Assembly: GCF_013031405.1 (NCBI RefSeq)
Contig: NZ_WPZY01000002.1
Span: 372,001 to 436,000, forward strand
Reading direction: 5' to 3'
Origin: Ruegeria sp. HKCCD8929
GTDB lineage: Bacteria > Pseudomonadota > Alphaproteobacteria > Rhodobacterales > Rhodobacteraceae
Length of the DNA stretch: 64,000 nucleotides
Positions 47,832-57,298 of this stretch are shown piece after piece (the stretch's first letter is position 1; each line of letters opens with the position of its first letter). Below the pieces are notes generated by a model. It had not been told where the DNA came from and ran no database searches. It was given only the letters and a program-made list of their open reading frames with translations. A program made the position numbers and the translations under genes.

Positions 47832-48278
47832 ATGCGTGTTCTTCTTTGCGCCGGGCTTTTGACATTCTTGGGCGCTGCCTCTGCCTTGGCCGATGATCTG
47901 ATCAAAGTGAAAACGGAAAAATCCGTGGCGGAGGTGATGGATGCGTTGGAGGCCGCGGTCGGCAACGCCGGGGCGACCGTCTTTGCCCGCGTCGATCACG
48001 CGGCTGGTGCGCAAAAGGTTGGAATGGAACTTGGGGACGCGCAGCTGTTGATCTTTGGCAATCCCAAGCTGGGAACGCCGGCCATGCAGGCCGATCCCTT
48101 GGCGGGGCTCTACCTGCCGCTCAAGGTGCTGGCCTATTCGGACGCGGACGGACAGGTCTGGCTCGTCTACGAGGACCCGGCCGAAATGCTGGATGATGTG
48201 GAGATATCCGGCGATGCGCCCGTCCTCGGAAAGATGCAGGGCGCGCTGAAAAAGCTGACGGGCGCCGCCGCGAATTAA
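47832..48278 (+). CDS. DUF302-domain secreted protein
   Basis: 148 residues. Signal peptide [20 protein letters not shown], then the DUF302 pattern [40 protein letters not shown] and [20 protein letters not shown]. Periplasmic, function unknown. It lies antisense to the his block between hisF and hisA; its TAA stop overlaps the hisA stop in the palindrome TTAA. Confidence 0.87.
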   Translation: MRVLLCAGLLTFLGAASALADDLIKVKTEKSVAEVMDALEAAVGNAGATVFARVDHAAGAQKVGMELGDAQLLIFGNPKLGTPAMQADPLAGLYLPLKVLAYSDADGQVWLVYEDPAEMLDDVEISGDAPVLGKMQGALKKLTGAAAN

Positions 48279-49000
48279 TCGGTCTTGAGGATGCGGATTG
48301 CCTCGGCCAGATCCAAGGCGCCATCATAAAGCGCACGGCCCGAGATCGCGCCATCGAGGTCCGCGCCGCAATCGCGCAAGGCGATCAGGTCGGTCAGGGA
48401 GCTGACGCCGCCCGATGCGATGACCGGGATCGAGACGGCGCGGGCCAGGTCGGCGGTGGCCTCAACGTTTGGGCCCTGCATCGCGCCGTCGCGGTTGATG
48501 TCGGTGTAGATGATGGCGGCGACACCCGCATCCTCGAAGCTGCGGGCCAGATCTGTGACATGCACATCGGTCTCTTCGGCCCAGCCCTTGGTGGCGACCA
48601 TGCCGCCCCGCGCGTCGATGCCCACAGCGACCTTGCCCGGGAAGGCTTTGGCCGCTTCGCGTACCAGGCTGGGGTTCTCGACCGCCACAGTGCCCAGAAT
48701 CACCCGAGCCAGCCCCTTGTCCAGCCACCGCTCAATCGTTGCCATGTCGCGGATGCCGCCGCCGAGTTGGGCGGGTACGTTGCAGGCCTTGAGGATTGCT
48801 TCGACCGGGGCGGCGTTCACCGGCTCACCGGCAAAGGCACCGTTCAGGTCGACCAGATGCAGCCATTCGCAGCCTGCTTCAACAAACGCCTTGGCCTGGG
48901 CCGCCGGATCCTCGTTGAACACGGTGGCCTTGTCCATCTCGCCACGCAAAAGGCGCACGGCCTGGCCGTCTTTGAGGTCGATGGCGGGATAGAGGATCAT
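48275..49000 (-). CDS. hisA: ProFAR isomerase
   Basis: 241 residues from ATG 49000, which gives the standard N-terminus [20 protein letters not shown] with catalytic Asp 8; the longer frame to 49063 is rejected. The second catalytic Asp is in [16 protein letters not shown], and the phosphate loop is [13 protein letters not shown]. Isomerises ProFAR to PRFAR, the substrate of HisFH. Confidence 0.95.
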   Translation of the reverse strand: MILYPAIDLKDGQAVRLLRGEMDKATVFNEDPAAQAKAFVEAGCEWLHLVDLNGAFAGEPVNAAPVEAILKACNVPAQLGGGIRDMATIERWLDKGLARVILGTVAVENPSLVREAAKAFPGKVAVGIDARGGMVATKGWAEETDVHVTDLARSFEDAGVAAIIYTDINRDGAMQGPNVEATADLARAVSIPVIASGGVSSLTDLIALRDCGADLDGAISGRALYDGALDLAEAIRILKTD

Positions 49001-49134
49001 GATATGCGCAACCTTCTGCTGGATTTGACGCGCGATATGGCACGAGAGGGGCAGGGGATGCAACGCGACCCTAAGTCATGCTTGCCTGTCACCCCGGCCA
49101 CGCGCCACAGTGCGGCAAAACGGGAGGTTTTGTG

Positions 49135-49521
49135 ATGAAACGAATGATTCTGGCAGCAGCGATGGGGCTGGGTATTGCTGGGACGGCCATGGCCGATCCG
49201 GTGCTTGGCACCTGGAAGACGCAACCCGACGATGGGTCCTACGCACATATCGAAATGCAGAAATGTGGCGCGGCGGTCTGCGGCAAGATTGCCCGCACCT
49301 TCAACGATGGGGGCGAGTATAAATCACCGAACATCGGAAAAACGCTGGTGATCGACATGGTGCCCAATGGTGACGGCAGCTATGCCGGTAAGGTCTGGCG
49401 CCCCTCCAATGACAAGATTTACATCGGAAAGATGAATCTGAGCGGCGACAGTCTGGCGTTGCGCGGATGCGTCGCCGGCGGCCTGATCTGTTCAAAACAG
49501 AACTGGAGCCGAGTGAAGTAG
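49135..49521 (+). CDS. DUF2147-family secreted protein
   Basis: 128 residues from ATG 49135, with GGGAGG eight bases upstream. Signal peptide MKRMILAAAMGLGIAGTAMA; the mature part DPVLGTWKTQPDDGSYAHIE, CGAAVCGKIARTFNDGG and GKVWRPSNDKIYIGKMNLSG is typical of DUF2147 beta-barrel proteins. Second plus-strand intruder in the minus-strand his block. Ends in a strong terminator. Confidence 0.88.
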   Translation: MKRMILAAAMGLGIAGTAMADPVLGTWKTQPDDGSYAHIEMQKCGAAVCGKIARTFNDGGEYKSPNIGKTLVIDMVPNGDGSYAGKVWRPSNDKIYIGKMNLSGDSLALRGCVAGGLICSKQNWSRVK

Positions 49522-49551
49522 GCGAGCTCGGGCGTCCGCAACGAACGGCAT

Positions 49552-49577
49552 GGCAGGCCCTCGGGGCCTGCCTTTTT
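49552..49577 (+). terminator. Intrinsic terminator after the DUF2147 gene
   Basis: Perfect 9-bp stem GGCAGGCCC / GGGCCTGCC with loop TCG followed by TTTTT. It ends exactly at the 3' end of convergent hisH, preventing readthrough into the his strand. Confidence 0.88.
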
Positions 49578-50215
49578 CATGGGGTCCAGGTGAGGAAGTT
49601 GCCGATCAGACGCAGGCCCACATCCTGACTCTTCTCGGGGTGAAACTGCATCCCCACCATCGTGTCCCGCCCGATCACCGCTGTCACCGGCCCGCCATAT
49701 TCCACATGCGCCAGCCGTTCTGCCGGATTGGCGACGCGGAACTGGTAAGAGTGCACGAAATAGGTGTGATCGCCGGTTTTTACTCCGGCAAAGACCGGGT
49801 GATCGCTCTCGATCACCAGATCGTTCCAGCCCATATGCGGCACTTTCAGCGTACTGTCTTCGGGCTCGATCCGAACCACATCGCCCGCGACCCAGCCTAA
49901 ACCGGTGGTTTCCTCATACTCATGGCCGGTTGTTGCCATAAGCTGCATGCCAACGCAGATGCCCAGAAACGGGCGGCCCTTCTGCTCGACCGCCTCGACC
50001 ATGGCGTCATAAATGCCCTTATGCCCGCGCAGTTCGGCGGCACAGGCAGGGAAGGCGCCGTCGCCGGGTAGCACCAGACGGTCGGCGCGGGCGACCACGT
50101 CGGCGTCCGAGGTCACCACGACCTCGCCCGCATCCACCTCCTGCGCCATGCGCTGGAACGCCTTTTCGGCGGAGTGCAGGTTACCGCTTTCATAGTCGAT
50201 GATGGCGGTCAGCAT
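49577..50215 (-). CDS. hisH: Imidazole glycerol phosphate synthase glutaminase subunit
   Basis: 212 residues. Class I glutamine amidotransferase: MLTAIIDYESGNLHSAEKAF, oxyanion/LVLPGDGAFP, nucleophile Cys in FLGICVGMQLMATTGHEY (about residue 86), and the His-Glu pair in GMQFHPEKSQDVG (about 190). Supplies ammonia to HisF. Confidence 0.95.
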   Translation of the reverse strand: MLTAIIDYESGNLHSAEKAFQRMAQEVDAGEVVVTSDADVVARADRLVLPGDGAFPACAAELRGHKGIYDAMVEAVEQKGRPFLGICVGMQLMATTGHEYEETTGLGWVAGDVVRIEPEDSTLKVPHMGWNDLVIESDHPVFAGVKTGDHTYFVHSYQFRVANPAERLAHVEYGGPVTAVIGRDTMVGMQFHPEKSQDVGLRLIGNFLTWTP

Positions 50216-50269
50216 GTGATCCCCTCTGCGCGGCTCGTCGAAAAACCGGTTCCCATTTTTGGGCTGTGC

Positions 50270-50857
50270 CTACAGCGCGCCCTTGGTCGACGGGATCGCA
50301 TCCGCCTTGCGCGGGTCGGTCTCGACCGCCAGCCGCAGGGCGCGGGCGACGGCCTTGAACGCGGCCTCGGCAATGTGGTGGCTGTTGAACCCGTGCAACT
50401 GGTCCACATGCAGCGTGATGCCGCCATGGGTGCTGAGCGCCTGAAAGAACTCGCGCACCAGCTCGGTGTCGAAACTGCCGATCTTCTGCGTGGGCAGGTC
50501 CACGTTCCACACCAGAAACGGACGCCCCGACAGATCCAGCGCACAACGCACCTGTGTGTCGTCCATGGGCAAGTGGCACTCGCCATAGCGGCGGATGCCC
50601 GTCTTGTCGCCCAAAGCGGCGGTCAGGGCCTGCCCCAGCGTGATGCCCGTATCCTCGACCGTGTGGTGGTCATCGATGTGATAATCGCCTTGCGCACGGA
50701 TGGTCATGTCGATCAGCGAATGGCGCGCCAGTTGGTCCAGCATGTGATCGAAGAAGCCGACCCCGGTCTGGTTGTCATAAACCCCGGTTCCGTCGAGATT
50801 GACCTCGACCGAGATATCGGTCTCGGCGGTCTTGCGGCTGATGGTGGCGCGGCGCAT
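50270..50857 (-). CDS. hisB: Imidazoleglycerol-phosphate dehydratase
   Basis: 195 residues from ATG 50857, with GAGGA seven bases upstream. Monofunctional IGPD with the Mn-binding repeats [20 protein letters not shown] and [20 protein letters not shown]. No fused histidinol phosphatase. First gene of the minus-strand block; 54 bp before hisH. Confidence 0.95.
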   Translation of the reverse strand: MRRATISRKTAETDISVEVNLDGTGVYDNQTGVGFFDHMLDQLARHSLIDMTIRAQGDYHIDDHHTVEDTGITLGQALTAALGDKTGIRRYGECHLPMDDTQVRCALDLSGRPFLVWNVDLPTQKIGSFDTELVREFFQALSTHGGITLHVDQLHGFNSHHIAEAAFKAVARALRLAVETDPRKADAIPSTKGAL

Positions 50858-51030
50858 GGGCAAATCCTCTTGATACCGGAGGGCTTATAGGCATGGGGCA
50901 CGACGGATTTCCAGCCCGCGTGCAGCACGCGCGGCGATGTGTTGCGCCAAAATCAGGGGATTGCACCCGCTGGGCCCCCATGCCAGCTTTGGCGCCAGAT
51001 CATCGGCTCAATCAACTGGACCCTCCCGGC

Positions 51031-51270
51031 ATGACCACCTGCGTTTTCATCCAGATCCGCTGCAAACCCGGCACGACCTATAAGGTGGCCGAAGAGATCG
51101 CACTGCGCGAGATCCATTCCGAACTGTATTCGACCAGCGGCGAATACGACTTGCTGATGAAACTCTACGTCCCCGAAGGCGAGGATGTGGGGCACTACAT
51201 CAACGAGCACCTGTTGATCATTCCGAACATCGAACGGTCGCTGACCACCATGACTTTCAAGGCGTTCTGA
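51031..51270 (+). CDS. Stand-alone Lrp/AsnC ligand-binding (RAM) domain
   Basis: 79 residues from ATG 51031; the longer frame to 50893 lacks homology and runs through the hisB promoter. CVFIQIRCKPGTTYKVAEEI and YDLLMKLYVPEGEDVGHYIN match the RAM fold without a DNA-binding domain. It probably binds amino acids and may modulate an Lrp partner. Confidence 0.85.
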   Translation: MTTCVFIQIRCKPGTTYKVAEEIALREIHSELYSTSGEYDLLMKLYVPEGEDVGHYINEHLLIIPNIERSLTTMTFKAF

Positions 51271-51276
51271 TCCGCG

Positions 51277-51879
51277 TCAAACCGTAAGGTCAGCCGATGG
51301 CGCCGCCGCGCCTGGGAGCGCGGTCAGCCCGCTGTTCAGCGACTGACGGTCGCTCAGTCCGGCGCACAGATATTGGCGCAGTCCGAACAGCAGCGACAAT
51401 GGCATCGCTAGCGACAGCAAGGGGTTGGCGTCCACAAATGCCGACCAGATGATGCCGGTGCCACTCGCGGCCAGCAGGACGGCGGAATAGATCAACGTCT
51501 GTCTCCGTGTTTCGGTGCGGCATGCGAGAAATCCGTTCGGCGCGAATAGGGTAAGCGCCAGTCCGATCAAAAACACGCTGCTCAGAACGGCGGTGTCCAC
51601 GTTCTGGACAAGCAACTGAGCTTGATGGGGCATGTCCAGCAGGAACAAACCCTCGATCAGCGGAGTGATTCCCACTGTAAATACGTTGATGCCCAGAAGG
51701 ATCGGATGCGGGTCCAAGATACGCTTGACGTATGTGGCACAGACAAACCCCGCCAGGATTGCTCCGATCCAGCCCGCCAGGCGCAAATCGCCTGTTGCCT
51801 GAGACAATATCAGGAAAGACAGCCCGGGCAGGTTTTCGAAAATGCCCAATAGCAACCTTTTCTGCTGTGTGCCTGGCAT
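51277..51879 (-). CDS. Membrane protein of unknown function
   Basis: 200 residues with about six hydrophobic helices (LPGLSFLILSQATGDLRLAG; LLGINVFTVGITPLIEGLFL; LSSVFLIGLALTLF; LIYSAVLLAASGTGIIWSAF). No family recognised. Convergent with the RAM-domain gene. A perfect hairpin at 51892-51912 touches its ribosome site. Confidence 0.72.
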   Translation of the reverse strand: MPGTQQKRLLLGIFENLPGLSFLILSQATGDLRLAGWIGAILAGFVCATYVKRILDPHPILLGINVFTVGITPLIEGLFLLDMPHQAQLLVQNVDTAVLSSVFLIGLALTLFAPNGFLACRTETRRQTLIYSAVLLAASGTGIIWSAFVDANPLLSLAMPLSLLFGLRQYLCAGLSDRQSLNSGLTALPGAAAPSADLTV

Positions 51880-51891
51880 TGCCCGAACCCT

Positions 51892-51912
51892 CCAATAGCC
51901 TCAGGCTATTGG
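51892..51912 (-). promoter_or_regulatory. Hairpin abutting a ribosome-binding site
   Basis: Perfect stem CCAATAGCC / GGCTATTGG with a 3-nt loop; on the minus strand its 3' arm runs straight into GGAGGG (51893-51888), the Shine-Dalgarno of the gene starting at 51879. Two bases of that site are inside the stem, so translation could respond to its folding. Confidence 0.45.
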
Positions 51913-51994
51913 GTGTGCATCACGGCCCACGCGTCAAGACCTGTGCGGCCTCTTCGGAACTCAGTGGTCCACTTAGATTGTTTCCTTGAGATAT

Positions 51995-52069
51995 TGGAGC
52001 GGGCGATGAGATTCGAACTCACGACCCTTACCTTGGCAAGGTAATGCTCTACCCCTGAGCTACGCCCGC
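51995..52069 (-). tRNA. tRNA-Gly (GCC anticodon), copy 1, CCA encoded
   Basis: Minus strand: acceptor GCGGGCG / CGCCCGC, D arm GCTCAGGGGTAGAGC, anticodon stem ACCTT-GCC with loop TTGCCAA, T arm GTGAG-TTCGAAT-CTCAT, discriminator T and encoded CCA. Identical over its whole length to the copy at 52101. Confidence 0.95.
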
Positions 52070-52100
52070 ATCCATTGGCCATCGGCCTGATATCTCAACC

Positions 52101-52175
52101 TGGAGCGGGCGATGAGATTCGAACTCACGACCCTTACCTTGGCAAGGTAATGCTCTACCCCTGAGCTACGCCCGC
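52101..52175 (-). tRNA. tRNA-Gly (GCC anticodon), copy 2, CCA encoded
   Basis: Second identical tRNA-Gly, 106 bp from the first, with a 31-bp spacer. The two are probably cotranscribed from upstream of 52175. Confidence 0.95.
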
Positions 52176-52326
52176 CCGGTTGAGTGAGGCGTGAAGTATA
52201 AATTCTGGCGGAAAGCTGCAAGAGGAAAAACGCCACATCGGGAAAAAATCTTTGCCGCGACGGAAAACCAATGCCCGCCCGTTGAAGGATCAGACCGGAC
52301 AAAAATAGCTTTGGCGGAGGTGAGGG

Positions 52327-52476
52327 ATGCCCGGGGTTGAAACCGTAAAATCGACACTGCTTGCGGGCTTGATCGTGATCGCCGCGTTGGCGGTTTGTGA
52401 TGGCAGCAAAACGGTCGAGGCGCAGCCGATGGTGACGCCTGTTCCGACCGTTATGACCCACATACTGGCCGGTTGA
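52327..52476 (+). CDS. 49-residue membrane or secreted peptide
   Basis: Reads MPGVETVKSTLLAGLIVIAA then LAVCDGSKTVEAQP and a Pro/Thr-Val tail. One hydrophobic segment (about 9-23). GGAGG lies six bases before the ATG, an ideal ribosome site. Short single-span protein or a peptide with a lipobox-like LAVC; function unknown. Found by reading the gap between tRNA-Gly and pyc. Confidence 0.6.
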   Translation: MPGVETVKSTLLAGLIVIAALAVCDGSKTVEAQPMVTPVPTVMTHILAG

Positions 52477-52536
52477 ACGAAAACGGGCGGAGCTGCAAGG
52501 CCCCACCCGTTTTGTCATGCCGCTTTGTGGCTGAGC

Positions 52537-55500
52537 CTATTCCAACTCCACCAGCAGGTCCTTTGCGTCGATCTGGCCACCGGGTTGCACATGCACGGCC
52601 TTGACGGTGGCATCGCGCTCGGCGTGGATGCCGGTTTCCATCTTCATCGCCTCGATGGTCAGCAGCAGGTCGCCTTCCTTGACCTCTTGTCCAGCGCCAG
52701 CGGCAATGGTCGCCACGACCCCCGGCATCGGCGCGCCGATGTGATTGGCATTGCCCGCTTCGGCCTTGGGCCGCTGCACGGTCGAGGACTTGACCAGGCG
52801 GTTCGGCACCCGAATTACACGCGGCTGGCCGTTGAGTTCAAAGAACACCTTGACCTCACCCTTCTCGTCCGTCTCGCCGATGGCCTGGCAGCGGATTTCC
52901 AGCGTCTTGCCGGGGTCGATCTCGGCCGTGATCTCCTCACCCGGCTCCATACCGTAGAAGAAGGTGCGCGTGGGCAAGGTGCGGACCGGGCCATAAGTGC
53001 GGTGACGGCCCATGTAGTCGAGGAAAACCTTGGGATACATCAGGTAGCCGTTCAGGTCCTCGTCATCGACCTCCTTGCCTTCGAGCTGTTTCGACAGATC
53101 GGCGCGGGTGGCCTCCAGATCGACCGCATCGACATGTTTGCCCGGACGCTCGGTGTTGGGTACCTCACCCTTGAGCACCTTGCCGACGATGCTGTCGGGG
53201 AACCCGCCCGGAGGCTGGCCCAGATTGCCGCGCATCATGTCGATGACCGAGTCGGGGAAGGCCACTTCGGTGCCCGGGTCCTCGACCTGCTCGCGGGTCA
53301 GGCCCTGGCTGACCATCATCAGCGCCATGTCGCCGACCACTTTCGAGGACGGTGTCACCTTGACGATATCGCCGAACATCCGGTTCACGTCGGCATACAT
53401 CTGCGCCACCTCGTGCCAGCGCTCCTCCAGCCCCAGTGAACGCGCCTGAGCCTTGAGGTTGGTGAACTGACCACCGGGCATTTCGTGCAGATAGACCTCG
53501 GATGCCGGGGCTTGCAGACCGCTCTCGAACGCCGCGTACTGGCCGCGCACGGCTTCGAAATAATCGCTGATCTCGCGGATCGCCTTGATATCCAGCCCGG
53601 TGTCGCGGTCGGTATGGCGCAGCGCCTCGACCACGGTACCCAGCGTCGCCTGGCTGGTGTTGCCCGAGAAGCTGTCCATCGCGCAATCGACCGCATCCAC
53701 GCCCGCTTCCGAGGCGGCGAGGATGGTGGCGCAGGCGACACCGGCCGTGTCATGGGTGTGGAAGTGGATCGGCAGGCCCACCTCTTCCTTCAGCACCCGG
53801 ATCAGCGCCCGCGCGGCGGCCGGTTTCAGCAGCCCGGCCATGTCCTTGAGGCCCAGAACATGCGCACCCGCATCGCGCAGCTCCTTCGCCATGCCGACAT
53901 AGTATTTCAGGTCGTACTTGGCCCGGTCCGGATCGAGAATGTCGCCGGTATAACAGACGGTGCCCTCGCAGATCTTACCGTTGTCGACGACGGCATCCAT
54001 CGCCACGCGCATGTTCTCGACCCAGTTGAGCGAGTCGAAGACGCGGAACACGTCGATATTCTGCGAGGCCTGGCGCACGAACTCCCGCACCACATTGTCG
54101 GGGTAGTTGGTGTAACCCACGCCGTTCGAGCCCCGCAGCAGCATCTGGGTCATCAGATTCGGCATCGCCTCGCGCAGATCGCGCAAGCGTTGCCAGGGGC
54201 ATTCCTGCAGGAAGCGATAGGCGACGTCGAACGTCGCGCCGCCCCAGCATTCCACCGAGAACAGCTGCGGCAGGTTGGCGGCATAGCTCGGCGCCACCTT
54301 GATCATGTCGATCGAGCGCATCCGGGTGGCCAGCAGCGACTGGTGCCCGTCGCGCATGGTTGTGTCGGTGATCAGAAGTTGCCGCTGCGCCTTCATCCAG
54401 TCGGCCACCGCCTGCGGGCCTTTTTGTTCCAGCAGGTTGCGGGTGCCCATCATCGGTTCGGCCTTCTGCGCCGGCGCCTTCGCCTCTTTCAGGTCGGCCC
54501 GGGGCAGGGGGCGGTCCTTGGTCTCGGGATGCCCGTTCACGGTGATGTCCGCGATGTAGGTCAGCACCTTGGTGCCCCGGTCGCGGCGGCGCTTGAAGGT
54601 AAACAGATCCGGTGTCGTGTCGATGAACTTGGTGGTGTATTCGTTCGACAAAAACGTGGGATGTTTCAGCAGGTTGATGACAAAGTCGATATTTGTGCTG
54701 ACACCCCGGATACGGAACTCGCGCAGTGCCCGGTCCATGCGGGCAATCGCCATGTCCGGCGTCGGCGCCCAAGCGGTGACCTTGGTCAAGAGCGAGTCGT
54801 AATACCGCGTAATCACGCCCCCCGCATAAGCTGTGCCGCCATCCAGCCGGATACCCATGCCGGTGGCCGAGCGATAGGCGGTGATGCGGCCATAATCGGG
54901 GATGAAATTGTTCTGCGGGTCCTCGGTAGTGATGCGGGTTTGCAGCGCGTGGCCGTTGAGCCGAATTTCATCCTGCGACACCTTACCGGTCGCCTCCGCA
55001 ATCGTCTTGCCTTCGGCGATCAGGATCTGCGAGCGCACGATGTCAATGCCGGTCACCTCTTCGGTGACGGTATGCTCCACCTGCACCCGAGGGTTCACCT
55101 CGATGAAGTAGAACTTGCCCGACTCCATATCCATCAGGAACTCGACCGTGCCCGCGCATTCATAGTTCACATGGGCGCAGATCTTGCGGCCCAGTTCACA
55201 GATCTCGGCACGCTGCTCCTCGGTCAGGTACGGCGCGGGCGCCCGTTCCACCACTTTCTGGTTGCGGCGCTGGACCGAACAATCACGCTCATAGAGGTGA
55301 TAGATCTCACCATGCTTGTCGCCCAGAATCTGCACTTCGACATGGCGGGCGCGGGTGATCATCTTTTCCAGATACCCCTCGCCATTGCCAAACGCGGCCT
55401 CGGCCTCACGGCGGCCTTCCAGGACCTTCTCTTCCAGTTCGTCTTCCGAATTGATCGGGCGCATACCCCGACCACCGCCACCCCAGGACGCCTTGAGCAT

Positions 55501-55974
55501 CAGCGGATAGCCGATCTCTTTGGCTTCGGCTCGAATGGCATCCATGTCATCGCCCAGCACTTCGGTCGCCGGAATCACCGGTACGTCGGCTGCGATGGCC
55601 ACGCGCCGGGCGCTGGCCTTGTCGCCAAGGGCGCGCATGGTCTCGGCCTTGGGGCCGATGAAAGTGATGCCGTTCTGCACGCAGGCATCTACGAAATCCG
55701 GGTTCTCGGACAGCAGGCCATAACCCGGGTGGATCGCATCCGCGCCGCATTCCTTGGCCACGCGTATGATTTCGTCGATGCTCAGATACGCGGCCACCGG
55801 CCCCATCCCCTCGCCGATGCGATAGGCCTCATCCGCCTTGAAGCGGTGCAGGCCGAGCTTATCCTCCTCGGCAAACACGGCGACGGTGCGCTTGCCCATC
55901 TCGTTTGCCGCGCGCATCACGCGGATCGCAATCTCACCGCGGTTGGCGATCAGGATTTTATTGAAGTCGGTCAT
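52537..55974 (-). CDS. pyc: Pyruvate carboxylase
   Basis: 1145 residues, the full single-chain enzyme. Biotin carboxylase (1-460: FNKILIANRGEIAIRVMRAA, KASWGGGGRGMRPIN), carboxyltransferase (about 535-830: TTMRDGHQSLLATRMRSIDM binds the metal), allosteric linker, and biotinyl domain with LLTIEAMKMETGIHAERD (Lys about 1111). Converts pyruvate and bicarbonate to oxaloacetate. In roseobacters Pyc is a major anaplerotic CO2-fixing step. Two long plus-strand frames inside it are shadows. Confidence 0.97.
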   Translation of the reverse strand: MTDFNKILIANRGEIAIRVMRAANEMGKRTVAVFAEEDKLGLHRFKADEAYRIGEGMGPVAAYLSIDEIIRVAKECGADAIHPGYGLLSENPDFVDACVQNGITFIGPKAETMRALGDKASARRVAIAADVPVIPATEVLGDDMDAIRAEAKEIGYPLMLKASWGGGGRGMRPINSEDELEEKVLEGRREAEAAFGNGEGYLEKMITRARHVEVQILGDKHGEIYHLYERDCSVQRRNQKVVERAPAPYLTEEQRAEICELGRKICAHVNYECAGTVEFLMDMESGKFYFIEVNPRVQVEHTVTEEVTGIDIVRSQILIAEGKTIAEATGKVSQDEIRLNGHALQTRITTEDPQNNFIPDYGRITAYRSATGMGIRLDGGTAYAGGVITRYYDSLLTKVTAWAPTPDMAIARMDRALREFRIRGVSTNIDFVINLLKHPTFLSNEYTTKFIDTTPDLFTFKRRRDRGTKVLTYIADITVNGHPETKDRPLPRADLKEAKAPAQKAEPMMGTRNLLEQKGPQAVADWMKAQRQLLITDTTMRDGHQSLLATRMRSIDMIKVAPSYAANLPQLFSVECWGGATFDVAYRFLQECPWQRLRDLREAMPNLMTQMLLRGSNGVGYTNYPDNVVREFVRQASQNIDVFRVFDSLNWVENMRVAMDAVVDNGKICEGTVCYTGDILDPDRAKYDLKYYVGMAKELRDAGAHVLGLKDMAGLLKPAAARALIRVLKEEVGLPIHFHTHDTAGVACATILAASEAGVDAVDCAMDSFSGNTSQATLGTVVEALRHTDRDTGLDIKAIREISDYFEAVRGQYAAFESGLQAPASEVYLHEMPGGQFTNLKAQARSLGLEERWHEVAQMYADVNRMFGDIVKVTPSSKVVGDMALMMVSQGLTREQVEDPGTEVAFPDSVIDMMRGNLGQPPGGFPDSIVGKVLKGEVPNTERPGKHVDAVDLEATRADLSKQLEGKEVDDEDLNGYLMYPKVFLDYMGRHRTYGPVRTLPTRTFFYGMEPGEEITAEIDPGKTLEIRCQAIGETDEKGEVKVFFELNGQPRVIRVPNRLVKSSTVQRPKAEAGNANHIGAPMPGVVATIAAGAGQEVKEGDLLLTIEAMKMETGIHAERDATVKAVHVQPGGQIDAKDLLVELE

Positions 55975-56095
55975 GGCAGGTCCCGGTCTCTTTCAGCTTG
56001 GCGGTGGTTTTAGGCGGACAATACGTGCAGGTACATCTGTATTTCTGGGTAGAACCGGCATGTTATCGCTCGCAAACGCCGCAGGGGCACGGATT

Positions 56096-57259
56096 TCACG
56101 GCACAATATGCTGCGGTGCAGCGTCGGTCAACGTCAACGGAGGCGGCAGGTCCGACAGCGTAGCAGCGCCGATCTGGCCCATGTTGGCCTCCATGTCCTG
56201 TTGCAGGATCTCGATCACATGCGCCGGGCCCGCCTCTCCCAGTGCGGCAAGGCCATAGAGAAAGGCGCGGCCCGACATCACGAAATCGGCGCCAAGCGCC
56301 AGCGCGCGCAGTATATCCAGCCCGCCGGCGATGCCGCTGTCGAAAATCAGCGGCAGGGTCGTGGCGGCGCGGATCGCGGGTAGCGCTTCGATACTGGCCG
56401 GGGCGCCGTCGAATTGCCGCCCGCCATGGTTCGACACCCAGAGCGCATCGATCCCCGCTGCCTCGAGCGGGGCCGCGTCTTCGGCGCGCATCACGCCTTT
56501 GATGATGAAGGGACCGTCCCAGTGATCGCGCAACCATTTGACATAATCCATGTCCGGCGAAGTGCGCAGTAGGTATCCGATATGGGCCGTCGGCGGCAGA
56601 TTTTGCCGATTACCGATGTATTTATCGAGCGTCCGCATCCGAGGCATCCCGGCCTGCGCCATGCCCATGGCCCATTGGGGCCGCATCGCCACCTGCGCCA
56701 GCAGGCGCGGGGACAGTCGTGGCGGGTGGGTCAGGCCCGAGCGTACCTGCCGCTCGCGCCGTGATGCGACGGGGACGTCCACGGTCAGCACCAGTGCCTG
56801 GAACCCGGCAGCGTGTGCACGCTCTAGAATATCACGGCGAATTTCGGGATCCCTGGGCGGGTAGAGTTGGAACCACGCGTTCGGCCCAAGATGTGGCACC
56901 AGATCCTCGGGGCTCTGACTGGCAACGGTGGAGAGGGTGTACGGAATGCCCGCGCGCGCCGCTTGCTGCGCCAAAATGCGTTCGGCCCCGGGCCATATCA
57001 GCCCGGACATGCCGATGGGTGCGATGCCGAAGGGCAGGGGATAATCCAGCCCCAGAAAACGGGTGCCGAGCGACATCTCAAGCGTGCCATGCAAGATCGA
57101 GGGCGCGAAACCGACCCGGTCTAGCGCGGCGCGATTGCGGGCCGTAGTTGCCTCGGCCCCGGTGCCGCTGTCCAGATAGTCCCACACGAATCGCGGCAAC
57201 CTGCGTCGGGCGCGCCGTTTCAGATCCTCGATGCTAGGGTAAGTGCTGTGCAGGTCCAT
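56096..57259 (-). CDS. lldD: FMN-dependent alpha-hydroxy-acid dehydrogenase (L-lactate dehydrogenase-like)
   Basis: 387 residues. Membrane-associated flavin enzyme oxidising an L-2-hydroxy acid, probably lactate, to the ketoacid. ILHGTLEMSLGTRFLGLDYP at the N-terminus, the catalytic His-Gly-Gly-Arg in LWVSNHGGRQFDGAPASIEA, and FDSGIAGGLDILRALALGAD for the FMN phosphate. Other family members (glycolate, mandelate) cannot be excluded. Lies next to pyc, which would take its pyruvate product onward. Confidence 0.88.
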   Translation of the reverse strand: MDLHSTYPSIEDLKRRARRRLPRFVWDYLDSGTGAEATTARNRAALDRVGFAPSILHGTLEMSLGTRFLGLDYPLPFGIAPIGMSGLIWPGAERILAQQAARAGIPYTLSTVASQSPEDLVPHLGPNAWFQLYPPRDPEIRRDILERAHAAGFQALVLTVDVPVASRRERQVRSGLTHPPRLSPRLLAQVAMRPQWAMGMAQAGMPRMRTLDKYIGNRQNLPPTAHIGYLLRTSPDMDYVKWLRDHWDGPFIIKGVMRAEDAAPLEAAGIDALWVSNHGGRQFDGAPASIEALPAIRAATTLPLIFDSGIAGGLDILRALALGADFVMSGRAFLYGLAALGEAGPAHVIEILQQDMEANMGQIGAATLSDLPPPLTLTDAAPQHIVP

Positions 57260-57298
57260 GCGGTTTGATCGGGCCTGCCTGGCGATTCGGCAAGAGAC

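Noticed and set aside
53485..56013. 842-codon plus-strand open frame
   Set aside because: Exact antisense of pyruvate carboxylase; residue content (His, Arg, Gln rich) is typical of a shadow.
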